Origin: Nitrospirota bacterium
Lineage (GTDB): Bacteria; Nitrospirota; Nitrospiria; Nitrospirales; Nitrospiraceae
Reading direction: 5' to 3'
Assembly (NCBI GenBank): GCA_020028195.1
Contig: JAHWYE010000010.1
Coordinates: 1-13,654 of the forward strand
DNA length: 13,654 bases
The position numbers were made by a program, and so were the translations under genes. How positions within the stretch are numbered: the first letter of the stretch is position 1; each line of letters opens with the position of its first letter. Shown here one piece after another: positions 5,937 to 12,383 of this stretch. The notes under the pieces were generated by a model. It did no database searches, was not told the origin of the DNA, and worked only from the letters and a program-made list of their open reading frames with translations.

Positions 5937-7448
5937 ATGAAACTGCGCCTTGATCTTCGGCTGAGTCAGAAGCTGATCATGACGCCGCAGCTGCAGCAGG
6001 CTATTAAACTGTTGCAACTGTCCAGGTTGGAGCTTCAGCAGACTCTGGCACAACATCTGGACGAAAACCCGATGCTGGAAGAGTTGGAAGCTGACACTGA
6101 AGAAGGCGACGCAATCGACGGCGAGGGTGGAAGCCCCGACAAACAAGACGTGGCCCAAGCCGGGAGCGGCGAATCGGGGGAAGCCCAAGCGGAAAATTCC
6201 GAAAACCCCGAGGAGCTGTCGGCGGCCGGTTGGGAGGACTACTTTGGGAGCGATCGCCGGGCCGGTGACGCGGAGTATCCGTCCTCATCTCAAGACGAGT
6301 TTCCTTCCTACGAACAGACTGTCGCCAAACAGACCTCCCTTCAGGATTATTTGCTGTGGCAATTGGCTCTGTGCGGATTCACCGAGGGTGAGAAGGCCAT
6401 CGGACGGATCATCATCGGGAACCTGGATGACGACGGCTATCTGAGAACACCTCTCAGTGAGATTGCCGCTGATGCCAGCGCCTCGGCGGAGGACGCCGAG
6501 GCGGTGTTGAAACGGATTCAGACATTTGATCCGACAGGTGTCGGAGCCAGAGACTTAGTGGAATGTCTGTTGATTCAACTGGAATTTCTCGATCGGAATC
6601 CGATGGGGCGGGCTGGAGGGCGATCCGGTGCGCTGAAGGGTCCGCTGTTGGAAGCGATTGTCGCGAACCACCTCAAGGATCTGGAAAAAAAACACTACGG
6701 ACGCATTGCGAAGGCGTTGGGAGTGACGGCAGAGGAGGTGTTCCAGGCAGCTCGGGTACTCGAGGGATTGGAGCCGAAACCAGGGCGACCTTATTTTGCG
6801 GCGGACAACCACGTGATCGTGCCGGATGTCTTCGTGAGGAAGAACGAGGGCGAATGGGTGGTTCTTCTGAACGACGACGGACTGCCGCGCATGCGCATCA
6901 GCCCTTACTACAAGCAGCTGATGGCGAGCGAGAAGGGCAACTCGGATGAGACCAAAGCGTACCTGGACGAGAAGCTACGGGCGGCGCAGTGGGTCATCAG
7001 GAGCATCGAGCAGCGCAATCGAACCATTATTAAAGTGGTCGGGAGCATCGTCAAGTTCCAACAGCAGTTTTTCGAGAAAGGCATTCCGTATCTCAGGCCC
7101 CTGGTGCTCAAGCAAGTCGCCGAGGATATTGGTATGCACGAATCCACCATCAGCCGGGTGACCGCGAACAAGTATATGTACTGTCCGCAAGGAATGTTGG
7201 AGTTGAAATATTTCTTCAACACCGGCATCCAGCGTGCTGATCAGACGTCGGACATGCTGTCCTCTGTCACGGTCAAGGAGATGATTCGTAAGATGGTCGC
7301 AGAGGAAGACTCGCGCCACCCGCTCAAGGACGAGGAGATCGCGGCCAGGCTGCGAACCGGCAATGTTATGATCGCCCGTCGAACGGTGGCGAAATATCGC
7401 TCCGAAGAGAGCATTCCCTCCGCCAGTCAGCGCAAGCGGTTCTTTTAA
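5937..7448 (+). CDS. rpoN: RNA polymerase sigma-54 factor RpoN
   Basis: A complete 503-residue sigma-54. Region I, which interacts with enhancer-binding ATPases, is at 1-50 (KLIMTPQLQQAIKLLQLSR, then HLDENPMLEE). Region II is acidic and low in complexity (about 50-120). The core-binding domain follows (about 130-290), then the DNA-binding part with an HTH at about 388-409 (VAEDIGMHESTISRVTANK), and the RpoN box ARRTVAKYR at 480-488, which reads the -24 element. RpoN directs genes that need activator ATP hydrolysis, often nitrogen, motility or stress genes. ATG 5937 is 27 bases after lptB, so it may be co-transcribed with lptCAB. GGGG at 5927-5930 is the likely ribosome site. Confidence 0.97.
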   Translation: MKLRLDLRLSQKLIMTPQLQQAIKLLQLSRLELQQTLAQHLDENPMLEELEADTEEGDAIDGEGGSPDKQDVAQAGSGESGEAQAENSENPEELSAAGWEDYFGSDRRAGDAEYPSSSQDEFPSYEQTVAKQTSLQDYLLWQLALCGFTEGEKAIGRIIIGNLDDDGYLRTPLSEIAADASASAEDAEAVLKRIQTFDPTGVGARDLVECLLIQLEFLDRNPMGRAGGRSGALKGPLLEAIVANHLKDLEKKHYGRIAKALGVTAEEVFQAARVLEGLEPKPGRPYFAADNHVIVPDVFVRKNEGEWVVLLNDDGLPRMRISPYYKQLMASEKGNSDETKAYLDEKLRAAQWVIRSIEQRNRTIIKVVGSIVKFQQQFFEKGIPYLRPLVLKQVAEDIGMHESTISRVTANKYMYCPQGMLELKYFFNTGIQRADQTSDMLSSVTVKEMIRKMVAEEDSRHPLKDEEIAARLRTGNVMIARRTVAKYRSEESIPSASQRKRFF

Positions 7449-7629
7449 TGATGGGTCGGCGGGCAGCAGTCAGTGAGCAACGCCACACCATCACCGGCGC
7501 ACCCTCATGACAAGGTGAGAAGCAGGTCGGTTCGAGCGACCCCGGGGTGCGACCGGAAGCCGGCCGGTCATCATAGAGCGGTTCCCCGGGGTTTACCGTA
7601 ATCTGTTCTCAGCGGGGTGAAGGGCTGTC
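7449..7629 (+). promoter_or_regulatory. 181-base gap with repeated GC-rich dyads before hpf
   Basis: No gene or tRNA is visible here. The element GAGCG-n-CCCCGGGGT occurs twice (7534-7548 and 7576-7592), each with a perfect CCCCGGGG palindrome. Two small hairpins are possible: GGTCG (7525-7529) with CGACC (7537-7541), and GACCGG (7551-7556) with CCGGTC (7564-7569). The arrangement just before hpf suggests an operator or a structured leader that could adjust hibernation-factor expression. I could not identify a convincing sigma-70 or sigma-54 promoter inside it. Confidence 0.35.
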
Positions 7630-8169
7630 ATGCGTGTATTCATTACCGGTCGGCATGTGAAGGTCACCGGCGCTTTGCGGCGATATATAGAGACACGCGT
7701 GAGGCGCTTGGATCGGTATGGGCTGACACTCAGGGATGTTCAGGTCGTGGTGGGTGTCGAAAAATATCGCCACATTGCGGAGGTCATCCTGACCATGAAC
7801 GGGGTCGTGATCCAAGGTAAGGCCTCCACAAACGAAATGTACAGCTCGATTGATCTGGTGCTGGAAAAGATCAGCGCCCAGGTTCGCAAACGAAAGGAGC
7901 GGCGCATTCGCCACAAGCCGACCAATCACTCGCTCCGTCGAGCTCGCAGGCGAGAAGAGACCGGACCGGAGCCTGCGGGACTTACAATCGTCCGGGTGCC
8001 TCTGCGCGCACTGACTGTTGAGGAAGCCATCGGATACCTCAGTGAACAACCATCGGCGGTCTTTCTCTTCATGGACCCGATCTCGAATCAGGTCCAGGTG
8101 ATGCGGCGGCTGGACAACGGGGGGATCGAGTTGATTGATCCCAGACCGGTTTCATACGGAGAGGATTGA
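7630..8169 (+). CDS. hpf: Long-form ribosome hibernation promoting factor
   Basis: A 179-residue ribosome-associated protein with two domains. Residues 1-96 are the S30AE/RaiA fold that binds the decoding centre of the 30S subunit (MRVFITGRHVKVTGALRRYI at the start, then EVILTMNGVVIQGKA). A basic, Arg-rich linker (about 84-110) leads to a C-terminal dimerisation domain (about 117-172: VPLRALTVEEAIGYL, then VFLFMDPISNQVQVMRRLDNGGIELIDP). In known long HPFs this second domain joins two 70S ribosomes into inactive 100S particles. It lies after rpoN, as hpf does in many bacteria, but in proteobacterial rpoN loci the factor is usually the short form. The stop overlaps the rapZ start (TGATG). The upstream SD (AAGGG) is modest. 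Confidence 0.93.
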   Translation: MRVFITGRHVKVTGALRRYIETRVRRLDRYGLTLRDVQVVVGVEKYRHIAEVILTMNGVVIQGKASTNEMYSSIDLVLEKISAQVRKRKERRIRHKPTNHSLRRARRREETGPEPAGLTIVRVPLRALTVEEAIGYLSEQPSAVFLFMDPISNQVQVMRRLDNGGIELIDPRPVSYGED

Positions 8170-9035
8170 TGCAGACGCTCAATCTGGTCATCATCAGCGG
8201 CTTGTCCGGCTCAGGGAAGACCCACGCGATCAAGTGCTTAGAGGACCTGGGATGTTTCTGTGTCGACAACCTGCCTCCTTCGCTGCTTCCCAAGTTTGCG
8301 GAACTGTGTGTTCAACGAGACGGAGAGGTCAAGAATGTCGCCCTCGGCATTGATATTCGCGAACGGGGATTTTTGTCCGACCTGTTCAGCAATCTGGATC
8401 GGTTGAAGTCCCTTGGCTATTCTGTGGAGCTGGTCTTTCTTGAAGCCAGGGACGAAGTGCTCGTCCGCCGTTTCTCGGAGTCTCGCCGTCCCCATCCCCT
8501 CCTGCCACAGTCGCCTGTGTTAGAGGGCGTTCGCCTGGAGCGAGAGCGATTGCTCGAGTTGAGGCGCCGGGCCGACCGAATTCTCGATACCTCGGACCTC
8601 AGCGTTCACGAACTGAAGGATTTGCTGGCGCGTCATTATCAGCAACAGGGTCAACGTCGGCGCCTGACAATCTCGTTGATCAGCTTTGGGTTTAAGTTCG
8701 GCGTTCCCTATGACATCGACCTCTTGTTTGATGTGCGATTCCTGCGGAACCCCAACTTTGTCGCAGACCTGAAACCGCTGAACGGGGAAGATCCGCGCGT
8801 TCGGTCTTACGTGCTGGATGACGATGAGACGGTATCCTTTATCGGGCTTCTGGACGGCCTGTTCAAGTTCCTGATCCCGCTGTTCGAACGAGAGCGCCGG
8901 AGCTACCTCAGCATCGCCATCGGCTGTACCGGGGGGCGTCACCGCTCCGTGGCCGTGGCGTCCCGCTTACGAGAGGCCTTTGCCGGTCTCGGGTACGAGG
9001 TCACGCTGGTCCATCGGGACCTTCAAAAATCCTAA
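8169..9035 (+). CDS. rapZ: RapZ-type nucleotide-binding / RNA adapter protein
   Basis: A 288-residue protein of the RapZ (YvcJ) family, close to the 284 residues of E. coli RapZ. The N-terminal P-loop domain has Walker A GLSGSGKT (11-18), then VDNLPP (32-37), GIDIRERG (60-67) and SESRRPHPL (103-111). The C-terminal domain has SFGFKFGVP (172-180), DVRFLRNP (188-195) and GCTGGRHRS (252-260). In E. coli it senses glucosamine-6-phosphate and steers decay of the GlmZ small RNA, controlling cell-wall precursor synthesis. Whether that holds outside enterobacteria is unknown. Start is ATG 8169, overlapping the hpf stop, with GGAGAGGA (8159-8166) as ribosome site. I see no intrinsic terminator in the 50 bases after the stop. 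Confidence 0.94.
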   Translation: MQTLNLVIISGLSGSGKTHAIKCLEDLGCFCVDNLPPSLLPKFAELCVQRDGEVKNVALGIDIRERGFLSDLFSNLDRLKSLGYSVELVFLEARDEVLVRRFSESRRPHPLLPQSPVLEGVRLERERLLELRRRADRILDTSDLSVHELKDLLARHYQQQGQRRRLTISLISFGFKFGVPYDIDLLFDVRFLRNPNFVADLKPLNGEDPRVRSYVLDDDETVSFIGLLDGLFKFLIPLFERERRSYLSIAIGCTGGRHRSVAVASRLREAFAGLGYEVTLVHRDLQKS

Positions 9036-9085
9036 TCATTGGCTTTCCCTCTCGTCTTGTAACCGCACGATTCTACGCCGTTTGC

Positions 9086-9113
9086 TTGACAGACGTAATA
9101 TATTGACTATACT
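9086..9113 (+). promoter_or_regulatory. Near-consensus sigma-70 promoter of the pilus operon
   Basis: TTGACA (9086-9091) and TATACT (9108-9113) with a 16-base spacer. The -35 matches the consensus at all six positions and the -10 at five. It is the strongest promoter I see in the window. A palindrome, AATATATT (9097-9104), sits in the spacer and could be an operator. Transcription would start around 9120, so the next gene must start downstream of that. Confidence 0.8.
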
Positions 9114-9160
9114 TGTCTCGACACCTTAAGGCATGGTCCGTTTGGGACACCGATCGACAC

Positions 9161-9385
9161 GTGAAAAATGTAAAGGCCGCTTCGAAAAATTCCAGAAACA
9201 AGAAGTGGTACAAGACGGATCAGGTGTGCAAGTTGTTTGACGTGTCGCGCGCTACCCTCTTTCGATGGGAGCGCGAAGGGCTCATCTCTGGGCCTCCGCG
9301 TGACTGGAGAAACTGGCGCCTCTACACGGTTCAGAACGTCAAAGAGATCAAGCGAATCATACAGGCTCGCAAGGTTCTGCTCTGA
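9161..9385 (+). CDS. Small MerR-type HTH DNA-binding protein
   Basis: A 74-residue protein consisting almost only of a winged HTH of the MerR type. A basic tail (1-15) is followed by WYKTDQVCKLFDVSRATLFR (16-35), the HTH, then WEREGLI and a wing region around RDWRNWRLYT (47-56), and a final helix to residue 74. It lacks the long dimerisation helix and the effector domain of classical MerR regulators, so it may be an architectural or autoregulatory DNA-binding protein. The frame is open back to TTG 9113, but that codon lies inside the -10 element, so GTG 9161 is the better start. pilM begins 13 bases after the stop, so it probably belongs to the pilus operon. Its target is unknown. Confidence 0.8.
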   Translation: MKNVKAASKNSRNKKWYKTDQVCKLFDVSRATLFRWEREGLISGPPRDWRNWRLYTVQNVKEIKRIIQARKVLL

Positions 9386-9398
9386 GAGGTCTTAGGCC

Positions 9399-10508
9399 AT
9401 GTTTGCGCGTCTCAAATCGCTGTTCAACGTTGATCTGGGATCACTGTTGGGTCCCAAACGGCAGTTGCTGGGTCTGGACATTGGTTCCAGCGGCATCAAG
9501 CTTGTACAAATTAAGGAGGCCAAGGGTACGTACGTCCTGCAAAAGTTCGGTATAAAACCGTTAGAACCTGAGGTGATTGTCGATGGGACCGTCATGGATG
9601 AAGCCAGGGTGGTGGCGGCCATCAAGGAGCTTCTTCAGGACGCGAATGTCAAACTGAAAAAGGTGGCGATCTCGATATCCGGACACTCCGTGATCGTCAA
9701 GAAAATCAGCTTGCCTCCCATGCCGGATGACGAACTCGAAGGTCAGGTCAAGCTCGCAGCCGAACAGTATATCCCGTTCGATATCAACGAGGTGAACATT
9801 GACTTTCATATTCTCAATCCCATGGAACAGTCGGAAGATGGCCAACCTCAAATGTCTGTCTTGCTGGTCGCGGCCAAAAAGGACAAGATCAATGAATTGA
9901 CCGAACTCGTCAAGGGGGCGGGACTTGAACCGATCGTCATGGATGTGGATGCGTTCGCCGTCGAGAACATGTACGGAGTCAATTATGCGGTGAACCCCGA
10001 GGACACCGCGGCGCTCGTGAATATCGGTGCCAGCGTGATGAACGTCAACGTGGTGAAGGGCGGCACCTCTGTGTTTACCCGCGATATTCCCATTGGAGGC
10101 AACCGCTATACCGAAGCGGTGCAGCGAGAGATGGGAATGTCCCATGACGAGGCGGAAGCGGCCAAAAAGGGCGAACGAGGCGGCGCAGTTGACGGGGAGA
10201 CCATCAAGAACGTGATCGAAGGCGTGAACGCGGAGGTCGCGTCGGAAATCGCGCGAACGATCGACTATTTCAAGACCACGACCACCGAAGGGACGATTGA
10301 CAAGATTCTCTTGTGCGGGGGCTGCGCCCTTGTGACTGGCCTGCTTCAGCAGCTGAGGGTCCGCATGGGTGTTGAGGTGGAATTGGCCGATCCATTCAGC
10401 CAGATCGACACGTCGATGAGTGATGTCGATCCGGGCGCGTTGTCCGACTTGGCGCCCATGGCTGCGGTGGGGGTAGGGCTTGCGCTACGAACAATCGGTG
10501 ATCGATGA
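9399..10508 (+). CDS. pilM: Type IV pilus assembly protein PilM
   Basis: A 369-residue cytoplasmic actin-like protein. It has the phosphate-1 type motif LLGLDIGSSGIKLVQI (23-38), the SHS2-like region LPPMPDDELEGQVKLAAEQYIPF (about 107-129), a second nucleotide-site stretch ALVNIGASVMNVNVV (about 204-218) and ILLCGGCALVTGL near the C-terminus. PilM binds the N-terminal tail of PilN and couples the alignment complex to the cytoplasmic motor. A GAGAGG lies at 9384-9389, and the ATG is at 9399. The four-base overlap with pilN (ATGA) indicates translational coupling. Confidence 0.96.
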   Translation: MFARLKSLFNVDLGSLLGPKRQLLGLDIGSSGIKLVQIKEAKGTYVLQKFGIKPLEPEVIVDGTVMDEARVVAAIKELLQDANVKLKKVAISISGHSVIVKKISLPPMPDDELEGQVKLAAEQYIPFDINEVNIDFHILNPMEQSEDGQPQMSVLLVAAKKDKINELTELVKGAGLEPIVMDVDAFAVENMYGVNYAVNPEDTAALVNIGASVMNVNVVKGGTSVFTRDIPIGGNRYTEAVQREMGMSHDEAEAAKKGERGGAVDGETIKNVIEGVNAEVASEIARTIDYFKTTTTEGTIDKILLCGGCALVTGLLQQLRVRMGVEVELADPFSQIDTSMSDVDPGALSDLAPMAAVGVGLALRTIGDR

Positions 10509-11059
10509 TCCGGATCAATCTGCTCGCTGGGCCGCGAGCCAGAAAGGGGGTAAGGCCTCAGTGGGACGTACGCGCCGAGCTTGCGCTCGGGGTCGGCCTG
10601 ATCGTGCTGACTCTCGGGGCCTGCTTCTATTATTCAGTGATGCTGGATCAAGAGATCGAGGCCAGGCAAGCTGAAAAACAGGACAAGCAAAGGCAGGTCG
10701 CGGTGCTGAAGGAGAAGGTCAAGCAGGTTGAGGATTTCGAAAAGAGGAAGAAATTACTTGAAGATAAGAACCGCATTATCGAACAACTGGAAAAAGCGCG
10801 ATTCGGACCGGTCCGTGTGCTGGATTATGTCAGTCGGAGCCTGGAGCCGCTCAAGCTATGGCTGGTGCGGTTGACCATCAAAGGGAATACCGTGGAAGTG
10901 GAGGGTCGCGCCCTGACAAACGACGACGTGGTGGAGTTCGTGAACAGCCTTCGCCAAACCGACTACTTCAGCAGTATCCTCCTACGGGAAAGCCGCGCGG
11001 CGACCGAAGGCAAAGTCAACGTCTATCAGTTCCGGCTCGATCTCACATTAAAGGGGTGA
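10505..11059 (+). CDS. pilN: Type IV pilus assembly protein PilN
   Basis: A 184-residue bitopic inner-membrane protein. The N-terminal cytoplasmic tail MIRINLLAGPR matches the conserved INLLP-type peptide that docks into PilM, although here the Pro is replaced by Ala (INLLAG). One transmembrane helix lies at about 26-46 (LALGVGLIVLTLGACFYYSV), then a Lys/Glu-rich coiled coil (about 47-98) and a small periplasmic ferredoxin-like domain (about 100-184). It pairs with PilO to align the pilus machine across the periplasm. It overlaps pilM by four bases, and pilO starts one base after its stop. Confidence 0.94.
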   Translation: MIRINLLAGPRARKGVRPQWDVRAELALGVGLIVLTLGACFYYSVMLDQEIEARQAEKQDKQRQVAVLKEKVKQVEDFEKRKKLLEDKNRIIEQLEKARFGPVRVLDYVSRSLEPLKLWLVRLTIKGNTVEVEGRALTNDDVVEFVNSLRQTDYFSSILLRESRAATEGKVNVYQFRLDLTLKG

Positions 11060-11060
11060 C

Positions 11061-11687
11061 ATGGAGCTTCCGAAAGTCAATCTTGAAGCGCTCCGCACCG
11101 TCCCAGTTGGTCAAAAGATCGCCTTGCTGGGAATCCTCATAGCAGGTATTGGTGTCGGCTTCTATTACTATATCGTGGAACCGAAAAACGAGATCATCGC
11201 TCAGGTTCAGGCCGAGATCGGCAAGCTCGATGCGGAGATTCAGACCCTCGCCTTGAAGGTGAAGCATCTGGACGAGCTGATTGCGGCTAACAAACAGCTC
11301 GAGATTGAGCTGGCTAAAAAAAAGGAACGGCTCCCACCGGAAGAGGAAGCGGTGATGCTGCTCAAGCAATTGTCGGATCTTGGAGTGAGACTGGGGCTCG
11401 ACATCAAGCTGTGGAAACCCGGGAACCACGTCGAGGATCCCTCCAAGCTGTTCATCAGAATGCCGGTTAACGTGGAGGTCGCAGGCGGGTATCATACGGC
11501 CGGCCTGTTTTTCGACCGGATCTCCAAGCTTCCACGGATCATTAACGTGACAGATTTGAAGATGGGGTCCCCCAGGGTCGAGCAGGGACGCGTCGTGATC
11601 CAATCGGTATTTGATTTGACCGCCTTTGCGGCACCTCAGGAGAAGAAGGCGCCTGCAGTTGCGGCGGCAACTGCGGCGGTGAAATAG
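11061..11687 (+). CDS. pilO: Type IV pilus assembly protein PilO
   Basis: A 208-residue inner-membrane protein with one transmembrane helix (about 19-38, KIALLGILIAGIGVGFYYYI), a coiled coil (about 41-95, including EIGKLDAEIQTLALKVKHLD) and a periplasmic ferredoxin-like domain (about 96-185) with the typical GYHTAGLFFDRISKLPRI segment near 141-158. It forms a heterodimer with PilN. The last 18 residues are Ala/Lys rich (EKKAPAVAAATAAVK). Its AAAGGGGTG ribosome site is at 11050-11058, at the end of pilN. Confidence 0.95.
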   Translation: MELPKVNLEALRTVPVGQKIALLGILIAGIGVGFYYYIVEPKNEIIAQVQAEIGKLDAEIQTLALKVKHLDELIAANKQLEIELAKKKERLPPEEEAVMLLKQLSDLGVRLGLDIKLWKPGNHVEDPSKLFIRMPVNVEVAGGYHTAGLFFDRISKLPRIINVTDLKMGSPRVEQGRVVIQSVFDLTAFAAPQEKKAPAVAAATAAVK

Positions 11688-11735
11688 ACAGGGCTGGTTG
11701 ACTGTCTGTGCGGGAACAAGAGGGCAGTAGAGGAC

Positions 11736-12383
11736 ATGGTGATTCGTCAACGTCGGTGGTTCTGGCTGTGGGGGCAGACCACGCTGGCTGTCCTCGTGAC
11801 CGCAGGCTTGGCCCACGGGGAATCTGCGGAGACGGCCGTGTCGTCCATGCGGGTGGCTCAGGTCAACCCGGCACAGCCACCCTCGACGGAACCGGCTCCC
11901 GCGTCAGACGCTGCGAAGCAGTCCGCCGGTCAGGCTATGCCTCCGCAGGCAGGGAGCACGGCCGTTCCAGGAACGTCGGCTGATGGGACGGTGCCTGGGC
12001 TTGAGACGGTCCCTGGTGCAGCCTTTGGCGGCTATACGTACGATCCTTCAGGGCGGCGGGACCCGTTCACCGCGATTCTCCAGCCAGGGCAGGTGCCCGG
12101 AGAGGCAGATCTCAGCGTGCCGCCGCTTCAACGGGTGGGGCTCACGGAACTGAATCTGATCGGGATTATTTGGGGAGCCTATGGCTACGTCGCCATGGTG
12201 CAGACGCCTGACGGGAAGGGCTATACGGTTCGTCGGGGGACTCGCATTGGGCCGAACAACGGCGTGGTGAGCGCCATCACGGAGAATGCGATCATTGTCC
12301 AGGAGCGGTTCACCGATGTCTATGGAAAGAAGCAGGAGCGGGAATACGTGAAGCCCCTGCATACGAAAGAGGCCACAGAATGA
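11736..12383 (+). CDS. pilP: Type IV pilus assembly protein PilP
   Basis: A 215-residue exported protein. The N-terminus looks like a signal peptide (about 1-28, RQRRWFWLWGQTTLAVLVTAG, possible cleavage after AHG), with no lipobox cysteine, whereas many PilP proteins are lipoproteins. A Pro/Ala/Ser-rich linker follows (about 40-98), then YDPSGRRDPF (102-111), the usual PilP signature, and a compact beta domain (about 130-205) with GIIWGAYGYVAMVQTPDGKGYTV. PilP links the PilN-PilO dimer to the PilQ secretin. The start ATG is 48 bases after pilO with AGAGGA just upstream, and the stop overlaps pilQ (ATGA). Confidence 0.93.
   Translation: MVIRQRRWFWLWGQTTLAVLVTAGLAHGESAETAVSSMRVAQVNPAQPPSTEPAPASDAAKQSAGQAMPPQAGSTAVPGTSADGTVPGLETVPGAAFGGYTYDPSGRRDPFTAILQPGQVPGEADLSVPPLQRVGLTELNLIGIIWGAYGYVAMVQTPDGKGYTVRRGTRIGPNNGVVSAITENAIIVQERFTDVYGKKQEREYVKPLHTKEATE

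Noticed and set aside
4956..6188. 410-codon open frame on the minus strand opposite lptA, lptB and rpoN
   Set aside because: It crosses three confident genes and their junctions, and the protein has no recognisable motif.
7449..7629. Possible tRNA or small RNA gene before hpf
   Set aside because: There are hairpins, but no cloverleaf, T-loop GTTCRA box in the right place or T-run terminator. A GGTTCGAG word occurs but without the acceptor and anticodon stems.
9036..9085. Terminator after rapZ
   Set aside because: No stem with a following T-run is visible in these 50 bases.
9113..9160. TTG start for the MerR-like gene
   Set aside because: This codon lies in the -10 element of the strong promoter, so it would not be in the transcript. 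GTG 9161 is preferred.
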